Shown here: in pieces, positions 40,524 through 50,703 of the stretch
How positions within the stretch are numbered: the first letter of the stretch is position 1
Layout: every line of letters starts with the position of its first letter
Source of the DNA: Lachnospiraceae bacterium
GTDB lineage: Bacteria > Bacillota > Clostridia > Lachnospirales > Lachnospiraceae
NCBI GenBank assembly: GCA_024687125.1
Contig: JAILFA010000025.1
Location: 1 to 64,000, forward strand
Direction of reading: 5' to 3'
DNA length: 64,000 nt
Notes under the pieces: model-generated
Databases searched by the model: none
What the model was told of the DNA's origin: nothing
Seen by the model: the letters and a program-made list of their open reading frames with translations, nothing else
Program-made: the position numbers and the translations under genes

Positions 40524-43067
40524 GTGATTTTTGATTTTCTGCGAGAGCACCAGCTGAATATCATGCTGTCGCTGAGCAGCATCTGCTACGCGATCGTCTT
40601 CTTTATCATCATCACGAGGGCCATGCCCAGAGCGCGCAAGGTCGCTCTGATCATGACCGAAGCCGGCGCCGCGCTGCTGCTTACTTTTGACCGGCTTGCC
40701 TACATCTATCGAGGGGACGTGAGCACGCTCGGGTGGTGGATGGTCAGGATCAGCAATTTCTTAGTCTTTTTCCTGACGCTCATTACCATGTTCGGTTTCA
40801 ATCTGTATATCACGGACGTGCTGAAACGGGAGGGCGGACTTACCCGTGTCCCAAGACGTCTGAACTTTATCAACGCGGTGCTGCTGATCGGCGAACTGCT
40901 GATCATCGCCAATCTGTTCACGGGCATCCTGTATACGTTTGACGAAACGAATCATTATCAGCGCTCGGCCGGTTATCCCATCAGCTTTGTCATCCCGCTG
41001 ATCGCCCTGGTGATCGAACTGTCAGCCGCCATACAGATGGGCAGGGCCATCAGCCGCGTGATGCTGATCCCGCTGATCCTGTTCACGACCGTCCCGGTCC
41101 TGGCGGCCGCGGTGCAGCTGTTTTCCTATGGCCTGTCGCTGACAAACATCGCGGTCGTCGGCGTGGAGATCATCCTGTACGTCTTCGTGGTGCTGGACAT
41201 GAATGCCGCCAAGGAAGCCAAGGAGGAAGCGGAATACGAGAACCAGGCGAAATCCGCCTTTCTCGCGAACATGTCCCATGAGATCCGCACACCGATCAAC
41301 GCTGTGCTCGGAATGAACGAGATGATCCTGCGCGAGAGTACGGATACGAGCATCCGTGAGTATGCCGGCAGCATCAGTACCGCGGGTCATACCCTTCTGG
41401 GCCTCATCAACGACATCCTTGATTTCTCCAAGATCGAAGCGGGCAAGATGGAGATCCTCCCGGTGGATTACGATATCTCCTCCGTCATCGGCGATCTGGT
41501 CAACATGATCCGGACGCGGGCTGACAACAAGGGGCTGGAACTGATCCTCGATTTCGATGAGACGCTCCCCGGGATGCTGCGCGGTGATGAGATCCGCATC
41601 AAGCAGGTCATCACCAACATCCTGACCAACGCCGTAAAGTACACGGAAAAGGGCAGTGTCACATTCCATATCGGTTACCAGCGGATCCCGGAGGAGAGCG
41701 ATCAGGTCATCCTTGACGTGTCCGTCAGCGATACCGGGATCGGTATCAAACCGGAGGATATGAGCAAACTGTTCTCCGAGTTTGACCGCATCGAGGAAAA
41801 GCGCAACCGCAATGTTGAAGGCACGGGCCTGGGAATGAACATCACCAAGCGGCTGCTGGAGATGATGGACAGCCGTCTCGAGGTGCAGAGTGTCTACGGG
41901 GAGGGATCGACGTTCCGGTTCTGCCTGAAGCAGAAGGTCGTCAAGTGGGAACCGCTCGGCGATTATGAAAAAGCCTATCGCAAAGCGCTCGCCGGACAGG
42001 GCAGCTATCGGGAAAAATTCACCGCCCCGAAGGCCTGCGCCCTGGTGATCGATGACAATCCCATGAACCTGCTCGTGTTCAAAAACCTGATCAAACAGAC
42101 GCGGGTGCAGGTGGAAACCGCCGAAGACGGTGACACGGGACTGGCGATGACGAGGAAAAAGAAATATGACCTCATCTACATGGATCACCTGATGCCCGGC
42201 AAGGACGGGATCGAGACGCTGCGGGAACTGAAGCAGGAGACGGAGAATCCGAATGCGCACACGCCGGTGATCTGCCTGACGGCGAACGCCATCTCCGGCG
42301 CGCGCGATGAGTATATCGCTGCAGGCTTTGACGATTATCTCACGAAACCGATCGACCCCAACCACCTGGAAAACATGATGCTCGAGCTGCTCCCCGGAGA
42401 ACTGATCGAGCCTGCGGGTGAGGAGGACAGAACGTCCCCCGGTACGGCCGCCGCGTCTTCTGACAGTCTGTCCGATGGTATTCCGGAGGAACTCGCTGCC
42501 CTTAAGGGGCAGGAGCTCATCGATATCGCGGCGGGACTTAGGAACAACGGATCGGCAGAGGCTTATCTTTCCACCCTGGAGATCTACCGCGGGTCATACG
42601 ACGACAAGGCGCGGGAGCTAGACGGTGCCCTTGCCGGGGAGGACTATCAGAACTATACGATCAAGGTGCACGCGCTCAAGAGCTCGCTGCGGATCATCGG
42701 AGCCGCCGGGCTCGGCGAGGAGGCCCAGAAGCTCGAGGATGCCGGAAAAGCCGGTGATCATGCCTATATTCATGAGCAGCACGCCGGTTTTCTGTCCCGC
42801 TGCGAGAGCCTGAAGCAGTCGGTTGATACCGTTTTTGCCGGAGAGGGCGGCGATGCGGACAGACCGGAAGCGGACGCGCAGCTGATGGCGGATGTGTACA
42901 GCGAGATCAAAAGCGCGGCCGAACAGATGGACTGTGATACGATCGAGGCGATCCTCGCGGAGATGTCCGCATATTCTGTTCCGCAGGAGGAGACAGAGCG
43001 CTGGGACCGCGTTCGAAAAGCAGCGGACGCTCTGGACTATGAAGGAATCCTTGCAGTATTATCATAA
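40524..43067 (+). CDS. Hybrid histidine kinase with 7 membrane segments, receiver and HPt domains
   Basis: 847 residues, GTG start with AAAGGA upstream. Order: about seven membrane segments (1-225), HisKA with phospho-accepting His in M-S-H-E-I-R-T-P near 252, HATPase with D-T-G-I-G-I near 407 and G-T-G-L-G-M-N-I near 435, receiver domain with D-D-N near 512, phospho-acceptor Asp in I-Y-M-D-H-L-M-P near 553 and the Lys of T-K-P-I near 613, then an HPt domain with H-A-L-K-S near 716. The phosphorelay should leave through HPt to an unlinked response regulator; none is adjacent. Signal unknown; the segment layout resembles 7TM-type sensors. Confidence 0.93.
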   Translation: MIFDFLREHQLNIMLSLSSICYAIVFFIIITRAMPRARKVALIMTEAGAALLLTFDRLAYIYRGDVSTLGWWMVRISNFLVFFLTLITMFGFNLYITDVLKREGGLTRVPRRLNFINAVLLIGELLIIANLFTGILYTFDETNHYQRSAGYPISFVIPLIALVIELSAAIQMGRAISRVMLIPLILFTTVPVLAAAVQLFSYGLSLTNIAVVGVEIILYVFVVLDMNAAKEAKEEAEYENQAKSAFLANMSHEIRTPINAVLGMNEMILRESTDTSIREYAGSISTAGHTLLGLINDILDFSKIEAGKMEILPVDYDISSVIGDLVNMIRTRADNKGLELILDFDETLPGMLRGDEIRIKQVITNILTNAVKYTEKGSVTFHIGYQRIPEESDQVILDVSVSDTGIGIKPEDMSKLFSEFDRIEEKRNRNVEGTGLGMNITKRLLEMMDSRLEVQSVYGEGSTFRFCLKQKVVKWEPLGDYEKAYRKALAGQGSYREKFTAPKACALVIDDNPMNLLVFKNLIKQTRVQVETAEDGDTGLAMTRKKKYDLIYMDHLMPGKDGIETLRELKQETENPNAHTPVICLTANAISGARDEYIAAGFDDYLTKPIDPNHLENMMLELLPGELIEPAGEEDRTSPGTAAASSDSLSDGIPEELAALKGQELIDIAAGLRNNGSAEAYLSTLEIYRGSYDDKARELDGALAGEDYQNYTIKVHALKSSLRIIGAAGLGEEAQKLEDAGKAGDHAYIHEQHAGFLSRCESLKQSVDTVFAGEGGDADRPEADAQLMADVYSEIKSAAEQMDCDTIEAILAEMSAYSVPQEETERWDRVRKAADALDYEGILAVLS

Positions 43068-43079
43068 AAATGCTATGAT
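43051..43079 (+). promoter_or_regulatory. Extended -10 promoter of the 43143 operon
   Basis: TTGCAG (43051-43056), 17-base spacer, TGC-TATGAT (43071-43079, -10 at 43074-43079), overlapping the end of the kinase gene. Confidence 0.65.
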
Positions 43080-43142
43080 TTTTCCATAAGATATCTTCAA
43101 AGCAGCGTACTGAGTTGATCACCTGTCTGAAGGAAACACCGG

Positions 43143-45695
43143 ATGTTTTTTGAGGCATTGATCGATCCGAACAATCTGGAATCTCTTGGCGGATTTATCC
43201 CGCCGGTCTACCGGGAAGCGATCCTGGATGAGGAACTGCGCGGCGTCGCCGTGTATGACGGGATCCTCGCGGATGACAGATTGGTGGGCGTTGTTCTTTT
43301 CCGGGAGTGTTATCAGTGGCAGCGGATCGAATGGGTGTCGCTGAGCAGCAGATATTCGATGCCGGAGTACGGCTCCACGCTCATTCGGATGCGCTGCAAC
43401 GCCGTAGCGGCGGCCGCAAAGCTCTACGGGACGTTCGCCGACTGCACGGAAGGCGACGATATCTTTTCGGCATATCTCAAAGACGCAGGCTTTACCTTTT
43501 CCGATTCCAAGAGTGAGATCTATTCTTTTACGGCAGATCAGATCAAGTCCGGAGACATCATCGGAAAGCCGTTCGAGGAGACTGTCAGCAGTCTCGGCGA
43601 TCTGACCGACGACGAGCTGCAGGCTGTGGCCCGTTATATGGCCCGCGGCAGGAAGATCCTGCCGGTCCCGAAGACGATCTTCTGGGACCGCTATGAGCCG
43701 GATCTGAGCGCTGTCTGTTACGATGACGGCATGATCTGCGGTCTGCTCCTATGCAGGCAGGACGCAGGCGATCTGTATTCCGATTATTTCCGTGCCGATT
43801 CGGCAGGGAGCCTTAAGGCCCTTCTGACCCACGGCCACACTGCATTGATGAATCTCTACGGAGAAGCGCAGCCGGTCGTGGTCACCGCGTTTACCAGGAA
43901 TACCGCGGAACTCGTCGAAAAACTGGTGCCTGACGCGAACCGCGCGGTCATCAAAAAGGCGCTCTGTCCCTGTCATACGATCCTGAAAAATGTCACGCTC
44001 GACAAAACAGTCTCCCTGCTTTTCCCTCCTGCACAGGAAAAGAAGCAGGAGGAAAGCTCCGCTGCGGGCGCGCAGCCTGCATCCGCGGCTTTTCTGCTCC
44101 GTACGTCCGATTCCGCACTCGCAAAGCTGAAGAAAAAAGAGAATAAGAACGCGGACGCGCTCACGGAAGCACTGGGACTGGGCGCGGCTGTTGTGACGGC
44201 TGACGCGGCGCATACGGCGCGGCGCACGGGGATCTCGGCGGAACTGTCGGAGTTCGGTGATGCCAGGAGGCGTGAAGAGATCGCTCATCGCAAGTGGGAG
44301 CGCATGGAACGCACAGTCCTCCCCGATCAGAAGACCATTCGCGAGACAGACAGCCTGTTCATCGCGGAAAGTGCCGCTGTGCTGTACAACAGCGGTCAGG
44401 CGCAGCCCAAAGAACCCGACGGTTCGGAATTTACACCGTATCCCGCGGCCCTAAGCAGCGGAGACTGTCCGTGGATCGGGATCGCTTCCGTTCTGGCTAC
44501 CCGTGATCTGATCGTCAGGGATAAAACCGGCGAACTCTCCCCTGCCGAGGAGGCACATGCCAGATATGAGGTAGAGCTCGCCGCCAGGATCGACAGGCTC
44601 GAGGAATGCTTTTTCGGCGCCAACGGGATCAACAGGGTAAACTGGAAAAAAGAGATCAGCGAGGATAAGGCCGCGGCTTATCGCAAAAAGCTTCCGGTGC
44701 TCATCGCGGAATACCGTGGTCTCGTCATGAACAAAAACCGCCGGATTGCTTTCATGATGGAGCGCCTTCTGACCGATGAACCGGCATTCAAGACCGCCCT
44801 GGACAGGCGGTCCGCTGCTTCGGCGGAGGAAGCGGACAGCGCTTTCCGGGAGGATAAGAAGCGGTATTCCGGCAAAGGTGCGGACCGGGAGAACAACAGG
44901 ATCATCGGAGAGGTGATCAGTGAGCGCGACAAGATGCGCCGCAGTTATTTCAAGATCCGGGACTCCGCTGAAGCCGCCGCGGAATCCGGACTGCTGGGGG
45001 AATATGAGGCGGAGCTGGATGCGGCACATGGGACAGAGATGGGGATCCAGCGCTTTTACCTGCACTGCGGCGAGAGTTACCTGGAGCAGCTCACCGGCGG
45101 AGAAAAAGCCGGCGGCATCGAGGGGTTCTTTATCCGCAGGCATTACGGCGGTTCAGCCGGCGGCATCGATCCGGAGCGGCCGATCATCCGGCAGGCGGGC
45201 CTTCTGTCCGCGGATTTCAAAAAACTCTCTGCCTGGGATTATGACAATAAAGGCATTCTGTGCGCGTGGAGCGCATGGGCGGAGCGGATGGGCGTCATAC
45301 AGGATGCCGCGCCTGTAACGGAAAGTGATGAGAGCGTCAGAGACGCCTATGAGCAGCTGATGAAGATGAAGGAAGAGCATCCGGCACTGTTTGACAGGCT
45401 GGGGTGTTTCAATTTCCTGCAGGATATCCCGGCCATGTTTGAGATCTTTTCTCTCGCGGGACGTCTTCTGGAAGCGGGGATCGGCCTGCTTTCCAGGGAA
45501 GAGGTACTGGAGGTGACCGCCGTGTTCCGGACACTCCAGCGAAGAGCCGTGTACATTGACGCGATTGCGGAAAAGTCCTTCCGTGAGGCCGCGGGAATGC
45601 AGACGGATATCGCGCAGACCTCCTATGCGGAGGTGCTCCGGGAACTCAGACGGACAAGAGATACCAGGGACAGGAAAGAACGGACGAAAAAATGA
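43143..45695 (+). CDS. Large protein with two GNAT-like modules and a helical C-terminal region
   Basis: 850 residues; AAGGAAA lies before the ATG. Residues 1-175 look like a GNAT fold without a clear acetyl-CoA loop (G-V-A-V-Y-D-G-I ... L-V-G-V-V-L-F ... A-G-F-T-F-S) and share the S-L-G-D-L-T-D segment with the 3294 protein. A second, shorter GNAT-like unit spans about 180-300 (M-I-C-G-L-L-L-C). A Lys/Glu/Ala linker leads to a 450-residue helical region rich in charged residues. Its stop overlaps the next gene by 4 bases. It is the first of four coupled genes whose products I take to work together. Function unknown. Confidence 0.6.
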   Translation: MFFEALIDPNNLESLGGFIPPVYREAILDEELRGVAVYDGILADDRLVGVVLFRECYQWQRIEWVSLSSRYSMPEYGSTLIRMRCNAVAAAAKLYGTFADCTEGDDIFSAYLKDAGFTFSDSKSEIYSFTADQIKSGDIIGKPFEETVSSLGDLTDDELQAVARYMARGRKILPVPKTIFWDRYEPDLSAVCYDDGMICGLLLCRQDAGDLYSDYFRADSAGSLKALLTHGHTALMNLYGEAQPVVVTAFTRNTAELVEKLVPDANRAVIKKALCPCHTILKNVTLDKTVSLLFPPAQEKKQEESSAAGAQPASAAFLLRTSDSALAKLKKKENKNADALTEALGLGAAVVTADAAHTARRTGISAELSEFGDARRREEIAHRKWERMERTVLPDQKTIRETDSLFIAESAAVLYNSGQAQPKEPDGSEFTPYPAALSSGDCPWIGIASVLATRDLIVRDKTGELSPAEEAHARYEVELAARIDRLEECFFGANGINRVNWKKEISEDKAAAYRKKLPVLIAEYRGLVMNKNRRIAFMMERLLTDEPAFKTALDRRSAASAEEADSAFREDKKRYSGKGADRENNRIIGEVISERDKMRRSYFKIRDSAEAAAESGLLGEYEAELDAAHGTEMGIQRFYLHCGESYLEQLTGGEKAGGIEGFFIRRHYGGSAGGIDPERPIIRQAGLLSADFKKLSAWDYDNKGILCAWSAWAERMGVIQDAAPVTESDESVRDAYEQLMKMKEEHPALFDRLGCFNFLQDIPAMFEIFSLAGRLLEAGIGLLSREEVLEVTAVFRTLQRRAVYIDAIAEKSFREAAGMQTDIAQTSYAEVLRELRRTRDTRDRKERTKK

Positions 45696-46543
45696 CGCTG
45701 ACAAGGATCACAGAGGAGAATATCAGATGTTTCTACGGCCTGCTGGGCCCCTGGTGGGATGATAAAGCCCCCTCGGACGTCCTGATCGGCGGCGTGGACG
45801 ATGACGGTGACGCCGTGAGCGCCTGCTCCCTGTCGGTGAGCGGCCTGACGGTCGTGATCAACTTCTTTGCCGTATCGCCCTCGCTCCAGCGGATCGGAAT
45901 CGGCAGGAACTTCCTGATCGAGGTCTGCATGTATGTTCTGAAGACCGGCTTTCAGAAGATCGAGAGCATCTATTTCAAGGAGGGCGACGAGGAACTTGTT
46001 TGGGAGGAGTTCCTTAAGGATGCGAATTTCCATGTAGAAAAGTTCGGCGTGATCCGGAATTATTATTCCTTCGAAGAGGTAAAAAAGCTTGTTCCGACGG
46101 ACATCGGAGACCTCCCGGACGGCTGTGAGATCGTCAGAGGCGTCGATCACTCTGTGGAGGAAGCGGAAAAGATCCTTGCCATGGCGGAGGCGGCCGAGGA
46201 AAAGGGGGCTTATGTCAATGCGGACAGCATCTTTTCTGAGGATAACCGGTACGGCGGGGTACTGTATGAGGACGGAGAGGCCGTCGCGGCGCTCTCTGCC
46301 GTGCCCTTCGAAGGCAATATCCGGATCGAGACTATCCTCGTGGATCCGCGCAGGACAAAGAATGTCCGTTATCTGATGGCGTATATGATGAAGCAGGCCG
46401 AGGGCGAGAGAACCTGTCCTGCACAGATCTGCATCGAGTCACCGACAGACGAGTTTTCCATGAAACTGCTGAAACTATACACCAAAGCCGCGCCTGCGGC
46501 TGCAAGAGAAGAACAGGCCTATCGGGCCTGGCTGGAGGTGTGA
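45692..46543 (+). CDS. GNAT acetyltransferase-like protein (tandem GNAT fold)
   Basis: 283 residues, start in the ATGA overlap. The first half has a credible acetyl-CoA loop, F-F-A-V-S-P-S-L-Q-R-I-G-I-G-R-N-F-L near residue 65 (Q-R-x-G-x-G), and the second half repeats the fold more loosely (Y-G-G-V-L-Y-E-D-G-E-A-V-A-A-L-S ... I-E-T-I-L-V-D-P-R). It could acetylate a partner protein, perhaps one encoded beside it. Only the start of a GGAGGTG site and one base separate it from the giant protein gene downstream. Confidence 0.7.
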   Translation: MTLTRITEENIRCFYGLLGPWWDDKAPSDVLIGGVDDDGDAVSACSLSVSGLTVVINFFAVSPSLQRIGIGRNFLIEVCMYVLKTGFQKIESIYFKEGDEELVWEEFLKDANFHVEKFGVIRNYYSFEEVKKLVPTDIGDLPDGCEIVRGVDHSVEEAEKILAMAEAAEEKGAYVNADSIFSEDNRYGGVLYEDGEAVAALSAVPFEGNIRIETILVDPRRTKNVRYLMAYMMKQAEGERTCPAQICIESPTDEFSMKLLKLYTKAAPAAAREEQAYRAWLEV

Positions 46544-46544
46544 G

Positions 46545-49500
46545 ATGCCGGGCGGAAGTGGTGGAGCAAGCGCAACTCTGAACAGACAGAGCATGGCGCC
46601 GGCAGTCAGCTCGCAGCTGACGGAAGAAGAAAAAGCAAGGAAACAGGCAGAATCGCTGGCTCAGGCCAGGATGCAGATGGATGCCTGGCGGCAGAGCACG
46701 GCCCCCGCTTCCTCGCCGGGCTCTCAGGGATCGGGGGGATCGACGGCGCCCGGAACTTCCGCGGCGGCACCGACCAACATCTCCATGGTACGGACGCTTG
46801 AGACAGGCCTTGGCCTTTATGTCCCCAGGAATCAGGCAGACGCTCTGCCGGCTTATACATTTGGCGACAAAAAGGTCTCAAGGCTGTATTCTTCCCGAGA
46901 AAAAGGGTATCACAGACCCGAACACGCGGCGGAGAGAATGCATCAGCATGTGGAGCGTTTCCTTGCAAGCAGCGAGATCACGGATCAGCATGTAGCGCAG
47001 GCGGCAGCCACCTGCCTGCAGACCAGTATGCTCAAATCCCTTAAGGATGAATCCAAGATCGCGAGTACCGGTGCGGACGCAGATACAGCTCAGTGGCTGG
47101 AGGTGCTCGATAAGCTCTCAGGTGACCTGTCTGCCCAGGACATTGAGGGGATCCTGGAAGATCACAAGCAGATCCTGTTTCAGAGCATGGCGCCTCAGGA
47201 GCAGGAAAAACTCAGGGCTTACTGTAAACAATTCCCGTATGCCGCAAAGACACTCCTCATGGAAGAAATGGCCGGCCATCTGGAGGGAAAGCTGAAATCT
47301 ACGGAAACGATCGACCACGGGCTGGCCGAGCGGATCCAGGGACTGAAGAAAAACCTGAAACCCCTGTGCGATGTACTCAGGCAGTCGCAGGATTATAAGA
47401 GTGTGGTCGGGGATACCGGTGATTCTTCTGATATCGGAGGGGTCGCCGAACGGATGACGGAGGCCGCCAGGAAACGCATCCGTGAACTCGGAACAGCCGG
47501 CCAGACCATGCGGGAGTATATTGAGAAATCCGATCTGGAAAGCATTGATATGAAGCTTGGCAAGTATCGCGCGATGCTGCAGCTCTACGAGACCGAGCTC
47601 AGAGGATTCAGAGAGGCGCATCCGGCAGGACAGACACTTTCTGAGGAGGACAAGGAACTGGATGAGATCGTCACGAAGTATCTGGCTGATCTGGATGAAC
47701 TGCAGGATTTTGAATCCTTTGAAGGCTTGACTGACGAGAAAAAGGCAAGCATCAGAAGGGCTTTCGGGTTTGATGATGTGACCGTAAGGAGGGAGACGTT
47801 CTTCCAGTCTCTCGACCAGACGATAGATTCCGTCACGCAGGTGGTGACGAGGCCGGTCCAGCTCACCGGTGAGGCACAGGAGGAAAAGAAAAAGAAAAAG
47901 GAGGAGCCGAAAGAGGAGACAGAGCTTCTTTATTCTACGAGCACGATCTCTGCCGTCAAGCTCTGCGATCTCTGGGTCTCCAGAAATGCGGTAAAGACCG
48001 CGCAGGGTGATTCCGCCGGCAATTTTGCCCTGGAACTTCTGGAACTTCCGTTCTCAGAGAGGCTGTTTGCGTACTATCTGCTTGAGAATCAGAAAAGGGA
48101 GGATCCCAGTGTTACGGATGCTCTTCTTTCCCAGAACGGATATGTGCCGAATTATGACAAGATCAAAAAAGTCATGGTGGCGACAAGATTCAAATTTCAC
48201 AAGAGAATCATCAGTTACTTTAAGGGCAGCAGAGCCGGTATGGCATCCAGAGGACTGGAGAGAAGATTCGCAAATACGGGCGCACTCTATCTGCACAAGA
48301 TCGAGGATACTGTCCGTGTGGTGGAGGGAGATTCCGAGCTTGCGGATTTTGTAGAAAAAAGCAGGCAGGAGAGACTGGAGATCATGCGGTTCGAGCAGGC
48401 CGGTGAGAAACTGACCGAGGGGCAGAGGACGCTGGTTGGGCAGATGAAAACCCGTCATCAGGCATATATTGATCTGATGCTGAAGCTGGATAAGCAGAGA
48501 GCGCTGGTGAAAAAGGGGAAGAAAGACAGTTCGACGGAAGTCGTCGAAGCAAAGCGTGAGGTTCAGGCTGCGATCCGGGCAATGATCGATGCAAATAAGG
48601 CGGTGGGCCGGACGAGCCGGCGCCAGGCACGCAAAAAAAGCAAAGGCGGCACACCGCCGACTCCTCAGGGACCTGAGTTATCGGCGAGTACGGATGCACT
48701 GCTTTCAAGGAAGGAAGCAAAAGCTGCCATGCTCAGCGAAGGGGATGTCGAACAGAAAGACAGATATTCCCGGATGGAGCTGGGAGGTGAGGTCACCGAA
48801 GCGATCTCCGATCAGGTAGAGTCGGTTGAGGATAAGCTGGGGATGCTCAGCCCGCTGGAAGACTGGGGGGATGTGGGAGACGCGTATGACCCGGAGCTGA
48901 CCGCAAAGCTCGGAGCAACTGCCAAGCAATGGGATCTTTCGCCGCTCAACGAGATCACCGGAGCGACGCTTGGTGCGCTGATGGCTACGGAGAAAGGGTG
49001 CAATGCGGTGATCCAGTTTGTCGGGCTGTGCTTCCAGCTTGACCAGATGCGCGCGGAAAGTGACGGCGCGGGCGGAAGCGAACTCGCGGACAAGGTTGTC
49101 GGCAGTATCATCGAGCTTGTTGATAAACTGAATGATATGGCCGAGGCCGGAGCGGACATGGCGGAAGCAGTTCAGACACTGGATGATCTGGTCAAGGTGG
49201 TGGATGAAGCGACCGAACTGCCGGGGCTGGATGCCGTCGGCTATGTCTTTAACGGTGTGAAGATCCTGGTCGCAGGGGCGCAGATGATCAGAGCCTCTGT
49301 GAATGAGAGCAAACAGAGGGAAGGCGCGAAAGGCGCCATCGAACTGTTGGATCAGGAAATGAAGGATATGAGGCAGGGCAGCGAGAAGCGCATGATCGTT
49401 GCGATGATAGCGGATCTGAACCGTGATACGGACCAAAACCATACCGCCCTCAGAGCCAATGAATCGGAAACACGGGAAAAGAAGGATGCGTCCGATGCCC

Positions 49501-50693
49501 TTGCGCCCCAGCTGGAAACGCTCGATACGGAGATCGCCGGATTAAGCCAGGAGATCGAAACGCTGGAGGGCAAGGAGGAACAATATAAGGCAAAGGTCAA
49601 GGAACTGAGGGACAAGCAGGCCGCGGAGGCCAAAAAGAAGAAAAAAAGCAAACAGCCCGAAAGCGGCAGCGGCAAAACGCTGGAAGAGAGAATAGAAAAA
49701 CAGGAAAAGAATCTCCGGATCGTACAGGGCAAGCTGACCAAAAAAAGAAGCAGCCTGGAACAGAAGACACAGGAAAAAAAGGATAAGGAAGCGGAGAAAA
49801 AGACACTGGATGACAGGCTGGAGGAGCTTCGGAAAGAGAAGGACACGCTGATGGCCGCCAATGCCCTTCTGGTTACAAGGTATGAGGCATTAAAGGCACG
49901 GAGAGACGGCTTACAGGCGAAGTATGATCAGCTGGGGGCGGAGAAGAGGATCATCCATAATACCCGGAACATCCAGCTGGATCAGTACGGCCGCGGGATG
50001 CTGGAAAACTCCTTTGCCATCTTTGAATCCGGTGCGGGGATGGTGGGGGACGCGGTACCGATCGCCAAGCCCTTTATCGAGATCGGGCTGAAGACATTCC
50101 AGCTCGGCAAGACCATCGGAATGTTCTATCTGAATCTTGACGCGCAGGATGCCGCCATCGATGAGTTCATCGGAATGGACAAGCTGCTCGCGGATTACAA
50201 GGCACAGTTCAAAGATGCCCAGGGCAAGGTGGACCAGAAAAGGATGAAGGAACAGCTCTCCATGGACGGCTATACGCTGCGCCTCGAGGATGACAACGTG
50301 ATCAAGCAGCAGATCCGCAAGATGGTCCTGATGCGTATGCACTGTTCCAGCTATGAGCAGATCTTTGAAAAGATCACGGAAAACTATGTGGCGGGGATCT
50401 ATGATATGATCTTCAAGGATAAGGAAGGCAACTATGTCACGGTCCCTGAGGATAAGCAGGAGCATCCGCCGTTACCGACGCAGGCATCCGCGACCGCGAC
50501 TGCCACATCAACATCCACATCGTCATCCGCTTCCCCTCCGCCTGAGGCACCGGCGGATCTGGAGTTCAGAAAACGCCTGGCGATGATGTTTGCCCCGCTG
50601 ACATTCACCTGGCCTACACAGCTGAACAACGGGACACCGGTCGGGATCCATCCGAGCATGGATGCAATGAAGGCAAGATTGACGGGAAAATAA
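46545..50693 (+). CDS. Giant coiled-coil protein of unknown function, possible secreted or structural component
   Basis: 1382 residues, ribosome site GGAGGTG. The first 90 residues are Gly/Ser/Ala/Pro-rich and disordered. Residues 90-450 are helical, a Lys/Glu hinge lies near 445-465, then a further helical region to about 720. Residues 800-960 include hydrophobic helices (A-L-M-A-T-E-K-G-C-N-A-V-I-Q-F-V-G-L-C-F; V-G-Y-V-F-N-G-V-K-I-L-V-A-G-A). A long Lys/Glu/Gln coiled coil covers about 970-1130, followed by a mixed domain to 1310 and a Ser/Thr/Pro linker before the C-terminal 40 residues. No signal peptide. Size, disorder, central hydrophobic helices and a small partner gene downstream recall effector or translocator proteins, but there is no proof. 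Confidence 0.6.
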   Translation: MPGGSGGASATLNRQSMAPAVSSQLTEEEKARKQAESLAQARMQMDAWRQSTAPASSPGSQGSGGSTAPGTSAAAPTNISMVRTLETGLGLYVPRNQADALPAYTFGDKKVSRLYSSREKGYHRPEHAAERMHQHVERFLASSEITDQHVAQAAATCLQTSMLKSLKDESKIASTGADADTAQWLEVLDKLSGDLSAQDIEGILEDHKQILFQSMAPQEQEKLRAYCKQFPYAAKTLLMEEMAGHLEGKLKSTETIDHGLAERIQGLKKNLKPLCDVLRQSQDYKSVVGDTGDSSDIGGVAERMTEAARKRIRELGTAGQTMREYIEKSDLESIDMKLGKYRAMLQLYETELRGFREAHPAGQTLSEEDKELDEIVTKYLADLDELQDFESFEGLTDEKKASIRRAFGFDDVTVRRETFFQSLDQTIDSVTQVVTRPVQLTGEAQEEKKKKKEEPKEETELLYSTSTISAVKLCDLWVSRNAVKTAQGDSAGNFALELLELPFSERLFAYYLLENQKREDPSVTDALLSQNGYVPNYDKIKKVMVATRFKFHKRIISYFKGSRAGMASRGLERRFANTGALYLHKIEDTVRVVEGDSELADFVEKSRQERLEIMRFEQAGEKLTEGQRTLVGQMKTRHQAYIDLMLKLDKQRALVKKGKKDSSTEVVEAKREVQAAIRAMIDANKAVGRTSRRQARKKSKGGTPPTPQGPELSASTDALLSRKEAKAAMLSEGDVEQKDRYSRMELGGEVTEAISDQVESVEDKLGMLSPLEDWGDVGDAYDPELTAKLGATAKQWDLSPLNEITGATLGALMATEKGCNAVIQFVGLCFQLDQMRAESDGAGGSELADKVVGSIIELVDKLNDMAEAGADMAEAVQTLDDLVKVVDEATELPGLDAVGYVFNGVKILVAGAQMIRASVNESKQREGAKGAIELLDQEMKDMRQGSEKRMIVAMIADLNRDTDQNHTALRANESETREKKDASDALAPQLETLDTEIAGLSQEIETLEGKEEQYKAKVKELRDKQAAEAKKKKKSKQPESGSGKTLEERIEKQEKNLRIVQGKLTKKRSSLEQKTQEKKDKEAEKKTLDDRLEELRKEKDTLMAANALLVTRYEALKARRDGLQAKYDQLGAEKRIIHNTRNIQLDQYGRGMLENSFAIFESGAGMVGDAVPIAKPFIEIGLKTFQLGKTIGMFYLNLDAQDAAIDEFIGMDKLLADYKAQFKDAQGKVDQKRMKEQLSMDGYTLRLEDDNVIKQQIRKMVLMRMHCSSYEQIFEKITENYVAGIYDMIFKDKEGNYVTVPEDKQEHPPLPTQASATATATSTSTSSSASPPPEAPADLEFRKRLAMMFAPLTFTWPTQLNNGTPVGIHPSMDAMKARLTGK

Positions 50694-50703
50694 GGAGGAA
50701 GTC